Below, piece by piece: positions 53,819-62,672 of a DNA stretch of 64,000 nucleotides. A program made the position numbers and the translations under genes. Source of the stretch: Chryseobacterium aquaeductus (GTDB lineage Bacteria; Bacteroidota; Bacteroidia; Flavobacteriales; Weeksellaceae); the NCBI RefSeq assembly GCF_905175375.1, contig NZ_CAJIMS010000001.1, positions 2,356,001-2,420,000 on the forward strand. Reading direction: 5' to 3'. Position 1 is the stretch's first letter. Every line of letters begins with the position of its first letter. Under the pieces are notes generated by a model. It had not been told where the DNA came from. It ran no database searches and was given only the letters and a program-made list of their open reading frames with translations.

Positions 53819-54631
53819 ATGAAAGTTACAGCATCTATAGTATTATATAATAGTAATCCTAATGAAATTGAAAAATTATGTTTAAATATTTTTGAATATT
53901 TCGATACTATTTTATTACATTTAATAGACAATTCTCCAAATAATCAATTAAAATTTTTAGAAAATCTAAGTAAAAACATAAACTACATTCATTTACCTAA
54001 TAATCCTGGCTTTGGATCTGCGCATAACGTAGCTATGCAAAAGGCAATCGATATAGATTCAAAATATCATTTTGTTATTAATCCCGATATTATTTTAATA
54101 GAAGATGTTTTTACTCCCATGCTGAAATACATGGAAAACAACATAAAAATTGCAATGATGATGCCGAAAATTTTAAATTTAGATTTATCTAAACAATATT
54201 TACCAAAGCTTTTACCAACACCAATTGATCTATTTTTAAGAAAAATAAAAAAACCTGCTTTTTTATATGTCAAATTTATTAATCAATATGAATTAAGATT
54301 TGTAGATGATAAAAGGATATACGAAGCACCTGTTTTATCAGGTTGTTTTACCTTATTTAGAACTTCTGTTTTAAAAGAAAAAGGATTGTATGATGATGGC
54401 TTTTTTATGTATTTCGAGGATTGGGACATTTCAAGAAGAATTCATTCAGATTATAAAACCATTATTTTTCAAAAAGTATCAGTAATTCATGAGTATGAAT
54501 CTGGAGCAAACAAAAATAAAAAACTTTTCAAAATTTTTATAAAGTCGGCGGTGCGTTATTTTAATAAATGGGGATGGTTTTTTGACAAAGAAAGAAAAGG
54601 AATTAATAAAAAAACATTACAACAGTTTTAA
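53819..54631 (+). CDS. Family 2 glycosyltransferase (rhamnosyltransferase-like)
   Basis: A 270-residue GT-A enzyme of the WbbL/RfbF-like group. TASIVLYNSNPNEIEKLCLN is the start; IDNSPNN, LPNNPGFGSAHNVAM and FVINPDIIL are typical. The GT2-family acceptor block is GCFTLFRTSVLKEKGLYDDGFFMYFEDWD. The final 4 codons overlap the next gene by a single base (TAATG). Confidence 0.9.
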   Translation: MKVTASIVLYNSNPNEIEKLCLNIFEYFDTILLHLIDNSPNNQLKFLENLSKNINYIHLPNNPGFGSAHNVAMQKAIDIDSKYHFVINPDIILIEDVFTPMLKYMENNIKIAMMMPKILNLDLSKQYLPKLLPTPIDLFLRKIKKPAFLYVKFINQYELRFVDDKRIYEAPVLSGCFTLFRTSVLKEKGLYDDGFFMYFEDWDISRRIHSDYKTIIFQKVSVIHEYESGANKNKKLFKIFIKSAVRYFNKWGWFFDKERKGINKKTLQQF

Positions 54632-55524
54632 TGAAAATCATTATCACAGGAGCATCAGGTTTCGTTGGTCAAAACCTTGCAAAACATTTGCAAGACCAAA
54701 ACCATTCCGTTCAAGAATTATCATTGAGGAAATCTTGGGTTTTAGATAAAAAAAGCGATGCTGTCATTCATCTTGCCGGAAAAGCTCACGACACCGCAAA
54801 TACTTCCGCTGAAGAAGAATATTTTAAAGTAAATAGAGATTTAGCTATTCAGCTTTTTCATGAATTTTTAAATTCAGATATTAAAGATTTTTTCTATTTC
54901 AGTTCTGTAAAAGCGACTGCAGATATCATGGACGGTATTTTAGATGAAAATCATCTTTCTGCTCCAAAAACACCTTATGGGAAATCAAAATTGGAAGCCG
55001 AGAACTATTTGCTTTCTAAAGAATTACCTATAGGCAAAAGACTTTTCATCATTCGACCTTGCATGATTCACGGTCCAGGAAATAAAGGAAATTTAAATCT
55101 TTTGTATAAAATAGTTGAAAAAGGTTTACCTTGGCCTCTGGCTGCATTTAAGAATAGCAGATCATTTTTAAGTATTGATAATCTTAATTTTTTGATTAGT
55201 CAGATGTTGGTTAAAGAAAATTTGTCATCAGGAATCTATAATTTTGCAGATGATAAAGCTATTTCCACCAACGAATTGATTTCTACCGTGAATGTTGCTT
55301 TAGGGAAAAATGCAAAGCTTTGGAAAATATCTAAAAATTTAATTATAAAAACAGCTGCTCTAGGAGATAAATTACGTTTACCTTTGAATTCGGAAAGATT
55401 AAAAAAACTTACCGAATCATATATCGTATCAAACAAAAAAATAAAATCAGCTCTGCAAATTGAACAGCTTCCTTTATCAGTTGAGGAAGGTTTGATAAAA
55501 ACAATCAAAAGCTTTAAAAAATAA
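54631..55524 (+). CDS. NAD-dependent epimerase/reductase (WbpV-like)
   Basis: A 297-residue extended SDR. The NAD site is IIITGASGFVGQNLAKHL; other signatures are VIHLAGKAHDT, YFSSVKA and the catalytic YGKSKLEAE (YxxxK). It resembles the WbpV/WreQ group that reduces UDP-4-keto-6-deoxy-GlcNAc to UDP-QuiNAc. With the PglF-like dehydratase encoded at 33867 it would give QuiNAc for the initiating transferase that follows. GC content rises here compared with the preceding AT-rich genes. Confidence 0.88.
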   Translation: MKIIITGASGFVGQNLAKHLQDQNHSVQELSLRKSWVLDKKSDAVIHLAGKAHDTANTSAEEEYFKVNRDLAIQLFHEFLNSDIKDFFYFSSVKATADIMDGILDENHLSAPKTPYGKSKLEAENYLLSKELPIGKRLFIIRPCMIHGPGNKGNLNLLYKIVEKGLPWPLAAFKNSRSFLSIDNLNFLISQMLVKENLSSGIYNFADDKAISTNELISTVNVALGKNAKLWKISKNLIIKTAALGDKLRLPLNSERLKKLTESYIVSNKKIKSALQIEQLPLSVEEGLIKTIKSFKK

Positions 55525-55535
55525 AATCTCTGAGA

Positions 55536-55549
55536 ATTACAGCTGTAAT
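55536..55549. promoter_or_regulatory. Perfect 14-bp palindrome between epimerase and sugar transferase
   Basis: ATTACAGCTGTAAT is a perfect dyad with no spacer, 36 bp upstream of the transferase gene. It could be an operator or only chance; no other copy was noticed. Confidence 0.3.
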
Positions 55550-55584
55550 CGAAAGACATTGATTTAATCAATAAATATAAAACT

Positions 55585-56136
55585 ATGATTCGTATATTCG
55601 ACTTTCTTTTTTCATTCTTTGGGTTATTTTTTCTTTGGCCTATTCTTCTTGTGGTGTACATTATAGGTTTATTTGATACTGGCTCACCAATATTTATTCA
55701 AGAAAGAGTTGGACGTTTTAAAAAGCCATTCAAACTGATGAAATTTCGTACAATGCCGGTGAATACAAAATCTGTGGCAACGCATCTTTCTCAAAATGTT
55801 TCAATAACAAAATTCGGAAGTTTTTTGCGAAAATCTAAGCTGGATGAGCTACCTCAGCTGATTAATGTTTTAATAGGAGATATGAGTTTGGTGGGACCAA
55901 GACCCAATCTATTTAATCAGATTGAATTAATAGAAGAAAGAGATAAAAGAGGAGTTTACGAAGCAGTTCCAGGTATTACAGGACTTGCTCAGATCAATGA
56001 AATTGATATGTCAACTCCGGTTGAGTTAGCAGAAAAAGATGCGGAAATGCTTAAAAAATTAAAGGTATCCGACTATTTCAGTTATATATTTTCAACCATA
56101 GGAGGGAAAGGTCAGGGTGACCGAATCAAAAAGTAG
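55585..56136 (+). CDS. Initiating sugar-phosphate transferase (first)
   Basis: A 183-residue PglC/WcaJ-type transferase that places the first sugar phosphate on undecaprenyl phosphate. An N-terminal hydrophobic re-entrant helix (FSFFGLFFLWPILLVVYIIGLF) is followed by KPFKLMKFRTMP and SFLRKSKLDELPQL, then GDMSLVGPRPNL, all family-typical. It lacks the extra membrane domain of WcaJ, so it is a PglC-like short form. A second, different copy lies at 57484. Confidence 0.93.
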   Translation: MIRIFDFLFSFFGLFFLWPILLVVYIIGLFDTGSPIFIQERVGRFKKPFKLMKFRTMPVNTKSVATHLSQNVSITKFGSFLRKSKLDELPQLINVLIGDMSLVGPRPNLFNQIELIEERDKRGVYEAVPGITGLAQINEIDMSTPVELAEKDAEMLKKLKVSDYFSYIFSTIGGKGQGDRIKK

Positions 56137-56196
56137 TATTTTTTTCGGTGGCCATGATAATTTATTCTTATTTTTGATTTTCAATTTACACTATCG

Positions 56197-57333
56197 ATGA
56201 GAAATAAAATTTGGCTTTCATCACCTCATATGTCGGGAAATGAGCTCTGCTTCATTGAAGATGCTTTAAATAAGAACTGGGTGACGTCTCAGGGAGAAAA
56301 TATTGATGAATTTGAAAAATCTCTGTCGGTATTATTAAAGAATGATCTGAAGGTTTGTGCTTTAAATTCTGCCACTTCTGCAATTCATTTATCTTTAATA
56401 ATATTGGGTGTCACTTCTGGTGATGAAGTCATAACTTCCTCTTTCAGTTTTTGTGCCTCAGCAAATCCTATAACTTACTGCGGAGCAATACCTATTTTCA
56501 TAGACTCTGAAAAAGATACTTGGAATATGTGTCCGATTGCTTTGGAAGAAGCAATTGAAGACAGAATTTCAAAAGGTAAAAAACCGAAAGCAATCATTGT
56601 CGTTCATCTATATGGAATGCCAGCTAAAATGGACGAAATTACAGCTATTGCGCATAAATATGAAATTCCAGTTATTGAAGATGCAGCAGAAGCCTTAGGA
56701 TCTACTTATAAAGGAAAATTGTGCGGAACTTTCGGACGTTTTGGTATTTTATCATTTAACGGAAATAAAATTATCACAACTTCCGGTGGTGGTGCTTTAG
56801 TTTGTCATACGCAGGAAGATAAAGACAAAGCCGTGTTTTTGTCGACACAGGCAAGAGACAACGCTCCTCATTACCAACATTCGCATATTGGATACAATTA
56901 TCGTATGAGCAACATCGTAGCAGGTATAGGGCGTGGACAAATGGAAGTTTTAAACGATAGAGTTGAAGCCCGTAGAAAAATGCACGATTTCTATATCAGA
57001 ATTTTCAAAGATATTGACGGAGTTGAGGTGTTTTCAGAACCAACTCAGGATTATTATTCTAATCATTGGCTATCAGCAATTGTAGTTGACGAAAATAAAA
57101 CAGGCAAATCTCGTGAAGATTTGAGAATGGCATTTTTGGAAGATAATATAGAGTCCAGACCTTTGTGGAAGCCAATGCACTTACAACCTGTATTTGCTGA
57201 TGCTCCTTATTATGGTACAAATATTTCTGAGAAACTATTTGATAACGGTTTATGTTTGCCTTCAGGTTCTAATTTGTCAGACGACGACAGACTTAGAATA
57301 AAAAAAGTGATCAACGATTTTTTTTCTAAATAA
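56197..57333 (+). CDS. PglE-like sugar aminotransferase
   Basis: A 378-residue DegT-family aminotransferase. The PLP lysine is in SFNGNKIITTSGGG at about residues 184-197, the form seen in PglE and LegC. It should aminate the 4-keto sugar from the PglF-like dehydratase to a 4-amino-4,6-dideoxy-GlcNAc. It ends the first glycan unit; a terminator follows. Confidence 0.92.
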   Translation: MRNKIWLSSPHMSGNELCFIEDALNKNWVTSQGENIDEFEKSLSVLLKNDLKVCALNSATSAIHLSLIILGVTSGDEVITSSFSFCASANPITYCGAIPIFIDSEKDTWNMCPIALEEAIEDRISKGKKPKAIIVVHLYGMPAKMDEITAIAHKYEIPVIEDAAEALGSTYKGKLCGTFGRFGILSFNGNKIITTSGGGALVCHTQEDKDKAVFLSTQARDNAPHYQHSHIGYNYRMSNIVAGIGRGQMEVLNDRVEARRKMHDFYIRIFKDIDGVEVFSEPTQDYYSNHWLSAIVVDENKTGKSREDLRMAFLEDNIESRPLWKPMHLQPVFADAPYYGTNISEKLFDNGLCLPSGSNLSDDDRLRIKKVINDFFSK

Positions 57334-57365
57334 AAATATAACTTAACCTTTATTTATAGATCTAT

Positions 57366-57400
57366 AACTGTTTGCTTTTCATAAAGTAAACAGTTTTTTT
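57366..57400 (+). terminator. Terminator of the first polysaccharide unit
   Basis: AACTGTTT (57366-57373) pairs with AAACAGTT (57388-57395), followed by a T-run. Confidence 0.85.
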
Positions 57401-57457
57401 GCAAGATGGATTAAGTTTATTATCAAATATCTCAAACTGAGAATGAACATCTTTGCC

Positions 57458-57465
57458 TATCTTTG
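57458..57465 (+). promoter_or_regulatory. -7 promoter element of the second sugar transferase
   Basis: TATCTTTG matches TAnnTTTG. It overlaps a TTG codon at 57463 and so excludes that as start; the GTG at 57484 is 18 bp past it. Confidence 0.75.
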
Positions 57466-57483
57466 CAAACGAAAATAAAACAA

Positions 57484-58053
57484 GTGAAGAAATACCCTTG
57501 GTGGAAAGCATTGATGGACTACGGATTAAGTTTCGTAGCGATTGTTGTTTTGCTTCCTGTTTTTTTTATTTTGATGGTCATTGCATCTGTAGATACAGGA
57601 TTTCCGGGTATTTTTCGGCAGGCAAGAATTGGGAGAGGTGGCGAAGTTTTTATCATTTATAAATTCAGAACCTATCACCCGAAAAAATCTGATAAGTCTA
57701 AACTAGGGTGCTGGATGAGGAAAACTAAACTTGATGAATTGCCTCAACTGTTCAATATCATAAAAGGTGATATGTCTTTAGTGGGACCACGTCCCGATGT
57801 TCCCGGATATTATGATAATCTTAAAGGTGAAGAGCGCCTAATTTTAGAATTGAAACCGGGTTTAACAAGTGAGGCAGGAATAAAATTTAGAAATGAAGAA
57901 GAAATTTTAAATAAACAAAAAAATTCTTTAAAATTTAATGATGAAATATTGTTCCCTGAAAAGGTTAAAATGAACTTAAATTATTATTATCAGCTTTCCT
58001 TTAAAAAAGATGCACAGATTTTGCTTAAGACATTCTCAATTTTAAGTAAATAA
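57484..58053 (+). CDS. Initiating sugar-phosphate transferase (second)
   Basis: A 189-residue protein from GTG 57484, chosen because a TAnnTTTG element covers the TTG 21 bp upstream. It has a hydrophobic helix (GLSFVAIVVLLPVFFILMVI), VFIIYKFRTY and MRKTKLDELPQLFNIIKGDMSL, with LVGPRPDVPGY as expected for PglC-like enzymes. It is only moderately similar to the copy at 55585. A second transferase agrees with a second glycan pathway in this locus. Confidence 0.92.
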   Translation: MKKYPWWKALMDYGLSFVAIVVLLPVFFILMVIASVDTGFPGIFRQARIGRGGEVFIIYKFRTYHPKKSDKSKLGCWMRKTKLDELPQLFNIIKGDMSLVGPRPDVPGYYDNLKGEERLILELKPGLTSEAGIKFRNEEEILNKQKNSLKFNDEILFPEKVKMNLNYYYQLSFKKDAQILLKTFSILSK

Positions 58054-58068
58054 GATCATCAAAAAAAT

Positions 58069-58704
58069 ATGAAGTATACAATGCAGTGGTTTCCAAAAAC
58101 AATGATTGCGGTTTTTTCTTTTTTTCTTCTAAAGATTAATGCACAAACAGAATTGAAATTTAATGTTCTTTTTTTACCCTTAGGTACAGTTAATATAGCA
58201 GCGGAAAAATCTCTCAGTAAAAAAATCTCTTTGCAGGCAGAAGCTTTTGTATCTCCATGGAAGTCTTTTGGGGGCAAAAATTTTCAAATATATATGGGAA
58301 CCTTAGAAGGTAGATATTATTTTAAAGAAATGATGAGAGGTTGGTATGTTGGTGCGTACGGAAGTATTGCAGCCTACAATCTTCAAAAGTGGAATTATTT
58401 CAAAGCAAAGCCAGTTTTCAATGAAGATGGAACGCCACAATTGTTACCCGACGGAAATATACGTACAACTGAAAGATACCAAAAAGGATTAGCCTTTATT
58501 TTTGGAATAAGTGGCGGTTATCATTTTATCATTAATAATAAATTAGGACTTGATGTCTATGCAGGTGTAGGAACCACTCAGTCTATCTACAGAGGATATT
58601 TTAAGGATAACGATCAGCGGTATGATAAAGCTGACGAGTGGAATAAGAGCGGTGAGTTTATTCCTACGAGAGGTGGATTGATGTTTACTTATAAGTTGAA
58701 TTAA
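58069..58704 (+). CDS. DUF3575-type outer-membrane beta-barrel protein
   Basis: A 211-residue exported protein. The signal peptide runs to KINAQ (about residue 26). The mature part has alternating beta-strand-like segments, such as LKFNVLFLPLGTVNIAAEKS and WYVGAYGSIAAYNLQKWNYF, and ends with an aromatic terminal strand typical of small outer-membrane barrels of the DUF3575 group. It sits between two polysaccharide units and may help outer-membrane assembly, but the role is unknown. Confidence 0.8.
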   Translation: MKYTMQWFPKTMIAVFSFFLLKINAQTELKFNVLFLPLGTVNIAAEKSLSKKISLQAEAFVSPWKSFGGKNFQIYMGTLEGRYYFKEMMRGWYVGAYGSIAAYNLQKWNYFKAKPVFNEDGTPQLLPDGNIRTTERYQKGLAFIFGISGGYHFIINNKLGLDVYAGVGTTQSIYRGYFKDNDQRYDKADEWNKSGEFIPTRGGLMFTYKLN

Positions 58705-58732
58705 GTTTTCTTCTTTTTAATAAAAGATTAGA

Positions 58733-58740
58733 TATATTTG
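58733..58740 (+). promoter_or_regulatory. -7 promoter element of the second glycan unit
   Basis: TATATTTG matches TAnnTTTG, 22 bp upstream of the first FdtA-like gene. It probably starts the unit that runs to the window end. Confidence 0.7.
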
Positions 58741-58762
58741 TATACCTTTTCAGGATGTAATT

Positions 58763-59170
58763 ATGAATCATACTCGACCTCACCTTTTGTCACTTCCAAA
58801 AATTTTAGATAAGCGAGGAAACTTATCATTTTTTGAACATCCCAATCAATTGCCTTTTAAGATTGCAAGAACATATTGGATTTATGATGTTCCAGGAGGT
58901 GAAGCAAGAGGCAGCCATGCTTTTAAAGAGCAGCAAGAATTCATTGTTGCACTTTCTGGAAGTTTTGATATTGTGTTAAATGATGGTGAGAATGAGTTTA
59001 AATTTTCTTTAAATCGTTCTTATGAGGGGTTATACATTCCCAAAATGTATTGGAGAAGTTTGGAGAATTTTTCAACCAATTCGCTTGCATTGATAGTGTC
59101 GGACAGGTCTTTCGATGCTGATGACTATGTACGAGATTTTGAACAGTTTAAAACACTAAAAAATGGGTAA
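58763..59170 (+). CDS. FdtA-like sugar 3,4-ketoisomerase (variant copy)
   Basis: A 135-residue cupin of the FdtA/QdtA family. These enzymes convert dTDP-4-keto-6-deoxyglucose to the 3-keto isomer. The segment RGSHAFKEQQEF has His52 but Phe54 where the classical motif reads HAH. The next gene, a paralogue overlapping by 8 bp, has the full HAH. This copy may be inactive, structural, or have a different isomer outcome. It is a typical companion of a FdtB-like aminotransferase. Confidence 0.87.
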   Translation: MNHTRPHLLSLPKILDKRGNLSFFEHPNQLPFKIARTYWIYDVPGGEARGSHAFKEQQEFIVALSGSFDIVLNDGENEFKFSLNRSYEGLYIPKMYWRSLENFSTNSLALIVSDRSFDADDYVRDFEQFKTLKNG

Positions 59171-59600
59171 AATATCTGTATTTGATTGTTCGGTAATCGA
59201 TCTAGGAAAAATAAATTTTGAAGAAGGGAACTTAACAGTAGTTGAAAATAATTCAAATTTTCCCTTTAATGTAAAAAGAGTATTCTATTTATATGACATT
59301 GCGGGTGGGGAGAGCCGTGGTGCCCATGCTCATAAAGATTGTCATCAGTTTCTTATTGCTGCAAGTGGAAGTTTTGAAGTTAGTTTGGATGATGGAAAAT
59401 ATAAAAGGCAAGTTTTTCTGAATAGGCCCAATATAGGATTGCATATTTCTCCGGGAATTTGGGCTTCAGAAGTCAACTTTTCATCAGGAGCGATCTGCTT
59501 AGTTTTGGCATCCCATAACTATAATGAAAGTGATTATATCAGAGATTACAGTGATTTTTTAGAATTTGTAGATAGTGAAACAGTTAGTAAGAAACGTTAA
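59163..59600 (+). CDS. FdtA-like sugar 3,4-ketoisomerase (HAH copy)
   Basis: A 145-residue cupin paralogue of the preceding gene. The motif SRGAHAHKDCHQF keeps His55 and His57, the pair expected for the isomerase. It should supply a 3-keto-6-deoxy sugar for the FdtB-like aminotransferase at 61569. Its start overlaps the previous stop by 8 bp and its end runs into a fabH relic. Confidence 0.9.
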   Translation: MGKISVFDCSVIDLGKINFEEGNLTVVENNSNFPFNVKRVFYLYDIAGGESRGAHAHKDCHQFLIAASGSFEVSLDDGKYKRQVFLNRPNIGLHISPGIWASEVNFSSGAICLVLASHNYNESDYIRDYSDFLEFVDSETVSKKR

Positions 59601-59940
59601 GATTATAGGTAAAGGTTCTAAGGGAATTGAAGAAAGAAGAGTAGCTAGTGATTCAGTAGCTACAAGCGATTTGGCATGGAAGACTTGCGATAAAGCAATC
59701 AGTAATGCAGGGCGGCATTCAACCAAGTATAAAGATATTACAAAAAACTGCTAAGATTTCAGGATTACATTTTGAAAAGGTAATGGTCAAAATGGATAAG
59801 TATGCAAATACATGTGGTGGAACTTTGCCAATATTGTTAGATGAATTGCACCGAGCAGGAAAAATTAAAAAAGATAATATAATTCCTTTCGTTGTCTTAG
59901 GCAGTGGATGGACCTATGGAGCATCTATTATTAGGATGTA
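59587..59940 (+). pseudogene. fabH relic with internal deletions
   Basis: A decayed FabH homologue. From 59587, one frame reads VRNVKIIGKGSKGIEERR then SDLAWKTCDKAISNAG, matching the N-terminal part of the intact FabH (VKILGTGS, GIRERH, SDLAFKAAEKALENA) with about 27 residues missing inside. Near 59710 the frame changes and IQPSIKILQKTAKISGLHFEKV leads into KYANTCGGTLPILLDE and GSGWTYGASIIRM, the C-terminal part of FabH. The large middle, including the active-site Cys region, is gone. Remaining coding is about 118 of 335 residues. A short stand-alone reading frame from 59705 is only the C-terminal remnant. Confidence 0.85.
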
Positions 59941-59965
59941 GAATTTAAATAATAAGATATTAACA

Positions 59966-60640
59966 ATGATGATGATAATAATTGGAGCATCAAATATAGA
60001 TAATTTTCTTTACGAAAAATATAAATCTCCAAATTACAAATTTTTAGGCACTTACAACAATACTTATACAAATGCTGATGAACTTTCAAAAATAGATGTT
60101 ACAGATTACAAGCAAGTATCAGATTGGGTAGAAAATAATATAGATTTTTTAGAAAACATCACATTAATTAATTGTGCAGGGATAACATATAATTCTTTTG
60201 CTCATAAATCTGATCCAGATGCCTGGAAAAAAGTGATTGATGTAAACCTAGTAGGAACATTTAATTGTACAAGAGCAATATTACCCATTATGCGCTCTCA
60301 AAAGTTCGGCAGAATTATTAATTTTTCATCTGTTGTAGCCTCAAAAGGTACACCAAGAATAAGTGCTTATACAGCATCAAAATCTGCATTGTGGGGTATG
60401 TCTAAATCTTTAGCTCAAGAAAATGCAGGGCTTAATATCACAATTAATAATATTAATTTAGGATATAGTGAGTTGGGAATGATCAATCAGGTTTCACAAG
60501 AATTTCTGGATGCATTGGTTAAACAGATACCGGCCAAAAACTTATGTGAACCTATCGATATTTTTAGAACAGTTGATTACTTAATCAATTGCGATTATAT
60601 AAGCGGTTCATCAATCGACTTAAAAGGAGTATTGATATGA
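59966..60640 (+). CDS. SDR-family oxidoreductase with an altered nucleotide site
   Basis: A 224-residue SDR from one of three tandem ATG codons (59966, 59969, 59972). The N-terminal IIIGASNIDNFL lacks the TGxxxGxG pattern expected for NAD(P). The catalytic region (RIINFSSVVASKGTP, then YTASKSALWGMSKSL) has the usual YxxxK. It resembles the SDR at 43750 in the FGRIINFSSVVA block, so both may belong to the same acyl-building module. Cofactor binding may be weaker or atypical. The start of the GNAT gene overlaps its stop by 4 bp. Confidence 0.83.
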   Translation: MMMIIIGASNIDNFLYEKYKSPNYKFLGTYNNTYTNADELSKIDVTDYKQVSDWVENNIDFLENITLINCAGITYNSFAHKSDPDAWKKVIDVNLVGTFNCTRAILPIMRSQKFGRIINFSSVVASKGTPRISAYTASKSALWGMSKSLAQENAGLNITINNINLGYSELGMINQVSQEFLDALVKQIPAKNLCEPIDIFRTVDYLINCDYISGSSIDLKGVLI

Positions 60641-61572
60641 GTAGAGAATCAATCGAAAAACAGATAGAGTTTAGAAAAAATGAATTGATGCACTATGCAC
60701 CAACTAGTTTTTTTAGAAAAAGTGCGGAAAAGTCATTTGAATATTTTGTAAAAAATGATATAATTTCGCAAATAGAAGAGAATGATAGAGTCTTTAGTGT
60801 AAGTATAGAAGATTCCATTTATAATTTTTTTTATGAATTTTTAAAATGGGATAGTGATTTTTTTAAAATGCCAACATATAAGCTAAATTATGTACTCTAT
60901 GATGATACAAATTACCTTAGTTTACTCAAAGCAATTTCAGCGTTCAAAGAGAATATTGTAAAAAAAAGTTATATTTTTATTGAAATTCCTTCTGAAGATA
61001 TCTTTCTAATTCAGGCGTTGAATGAAAGCATGTTCAGAATGGTAGAAACAAGAATGACTTACTTTCTTGACCTGAAAACGTTTGAGAATGATAGATACCC
61101 TGTAAGAAAAGCTATTGAATCTGATATTTTAAATCTTAAAAAAGTATCTTCCGAAATGGTTAATCCATTTGATAGATTTCATGCAGATATATCTTATGAT
61201 CCAATTATTGCAGACATCTTCCTGGGTGTTTTTGCAGAGGAATCTGTTAAAGGGTTTGCAGACTATGTGATGGTTCCCAATGAAAAAGGTGTTGGTTCAG
61301 ATTCATTTTTAACAGCAAAATACAATAAAAGCTGGTGGGATCACATTGAAACTAAAGTTTCAAAAATGGTACTTAGTGCGGTGTCGTCAAAAACAAATAA
61401 AGGATGGTACGTAAAATTAATCTCCGAGATGGCATATCATTTAAGAGAGCAAGGAGCAGAGTTTGCATTGATGCATCCGGCATCTACAAATAAAGCGGTT
61501 ATTCATTCTTACGAGAAATTGGGATGCAAATTGGGTAAAGTTTCACATATTTTAACTTATATGAAAAGATGA
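60637..61572 (+). CDS. GNAT-like N-acyltransferase
   Basis: A 311-residue protein from ATG 60637, with a good ribosome-binding site AAAAGGAGT just before it and an ATGA overlap with the SDR stop. A longer TTG-started form would lie inside the SDR. The C-terminal part carries a GNAT-like fold ([20 protein letters not shown], then [12 protein letters not shown]). It probably acylates the amino sugar made by the aminotransferase encoded next. Its similarity to the other GNAT (44502) is slight. Confidence 0.78.
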   Translation: MSRESIEKQIEFRKNELMHYAPTSFFRKSAEKSFEYFVKNDIISQIEENDRVFSVSIEDSIYNFFYEFLKWDSDFFKMPTYKLNYVLYDDTNYLSLLKAISAFKENIVKKSYIFIEIPSEDIFLIQALNESMFRMVETRMTYFLDLKTFENDRYPVRKAIESDILNLKKVSSEMVNPFDRFHADISYDPIIADIFLGVFAEESVKGFADYVMVPNEKGVGSDSFLTAKYNKSWWDHIETKVSKMVLSAVSSKTNKGWYVKLISEMAYHLREQGAEFALMHPASTNKAVIHSYEKLGCKLGKVSHILTYMKR

Positions 61573-62672
61573 TTAAATTTTTAGATTTACAGAAAATAAA
61601 CCTGGCTTATCAGGCTGAAATAGAAGAAAGAATTCTAAATACATTTCGTTCAGGATGGTATTTGCTGGGCACTGAGGTGAATACATTTGAGACTCATCTG
61701 GCTCAATATATTGGCTCCGGGCATGCCATTGGAGTTGCTAATGGTTTAGATGCTTTACGATTGATTCTCAGAGCATACATTGAGTTGGGTATTATGCAGA
61801 AGGGAGATGAGATTATAGTGCCTGCCAACACCTATATTGCTTCTCTTTTAGCAATTTCAGATAATGGATTGGTACCTGTTTTGGTGGAGCCGGATTTAGA
61901 AAATTATAATATTGATATTTCTAAAATCGAAGAAAAAATAAGATCCAAAACCAAGGCTATCATGATTGTTCATTTGTATGGTAGAGTTGTTTTTTCGAAT
62001 GCTTTAAAAGATTTGGCACAGAAGCATCAGCTAAAAATCATTGAAGATAACGCTCAGGCAATAGGAGCAGAATGGGAAGGCAAAAAAACAGGAAATTTAG
62101 GAGATGTAGCAGGTTTCAGTTTTTATCCTGGGAAGAATTTGGGAGCCTTGGGTGATGGCGGAGGGGTTACGACAAGTGATGATGATTTGGCAAAAACCAT
62201 ACGTGCGTTGGCAAATTATGGGTCAATGCAAAAATATGTAAACATTTATCAGGGTCTGAACTCACGATTGGATGAAATTCAGGCAGCTGTTTTGGATGTT
62301 AAACTAAAATATATTGATTCTGAAAACGATAGGAGAAGAGAGATAGCTGAAAGATATTTGTCAGAAATAAAAAATCCTGCGATTATACTTCCGAATGTTG
62401 CTAAGAATGGGAATGAGCATGTGTGGCATTTATTTGTGATCAGGATTCAGGAAAGAGAGAAGTTTCAGACTTATCTTACGGAAAAAGGTGTTCAAACGCT
62501 GATTCATTATCCTATTCCTCCTCATAAGCAGGATGCGTACAAAGAAATGAATGATTTGGTTTATCCTCTTACCGAGCAGATTCACAATGAGGTACTGAGC
62601 CTGCCGATAAGCCCTGTGATGACGGATGAAGAGGTGGGGAATGTGATTGAAATAATTAATAAAAAAGAGTGA
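61569..62672 (+). CDS. FdtB-like sugar 3-aminotransferase
   Basis: A 367-residue DegT-family PLP aminotransferase. The PLP lysine is in [19 protein letters not shown]. The start [20 protein letters not shown] and the [11 protein letters not shown] phosphate-site segment fit FdtB/QdtB, which make 3-amino-3,6-dideoxy sugars from the 3-keto sugar supplied by the FdtA-like isomerases. It overlaps both neighbours by 4 bp. Confidence 0.93.
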   Translation: MIKFLDLQKINLAYQAEIEERILNTFRSGWYLLGTEVNTFETHLAQYIGSGHAIGVANGLDALRLILRAYIELGIMQKGDEIIVPANTYIASLLAISDNGLVPVLVEPDLENYNIDISKIEEKIRSKTKAIMIVHLYGRVVFSNALKDLAQKHQLKIIEDNAQAIGAEWEGKKTGNLGDVAGFSFYPGKNLGALGDGGGVTTSDDDLAKTIRALANYGSMQKYVNIYQGLNSRLDEIQAAVLDVKLKYIDSENDRRREIAERYLSEIKNPAIILPNVAKNGNEHVWHLFVIRIQEREKFQTYLTEKGVQTLIHYPIPPHKQDAYKEMNDLVYPLTEQIHNEVLSLPISPVMTDEEVGNVIEIINKKE

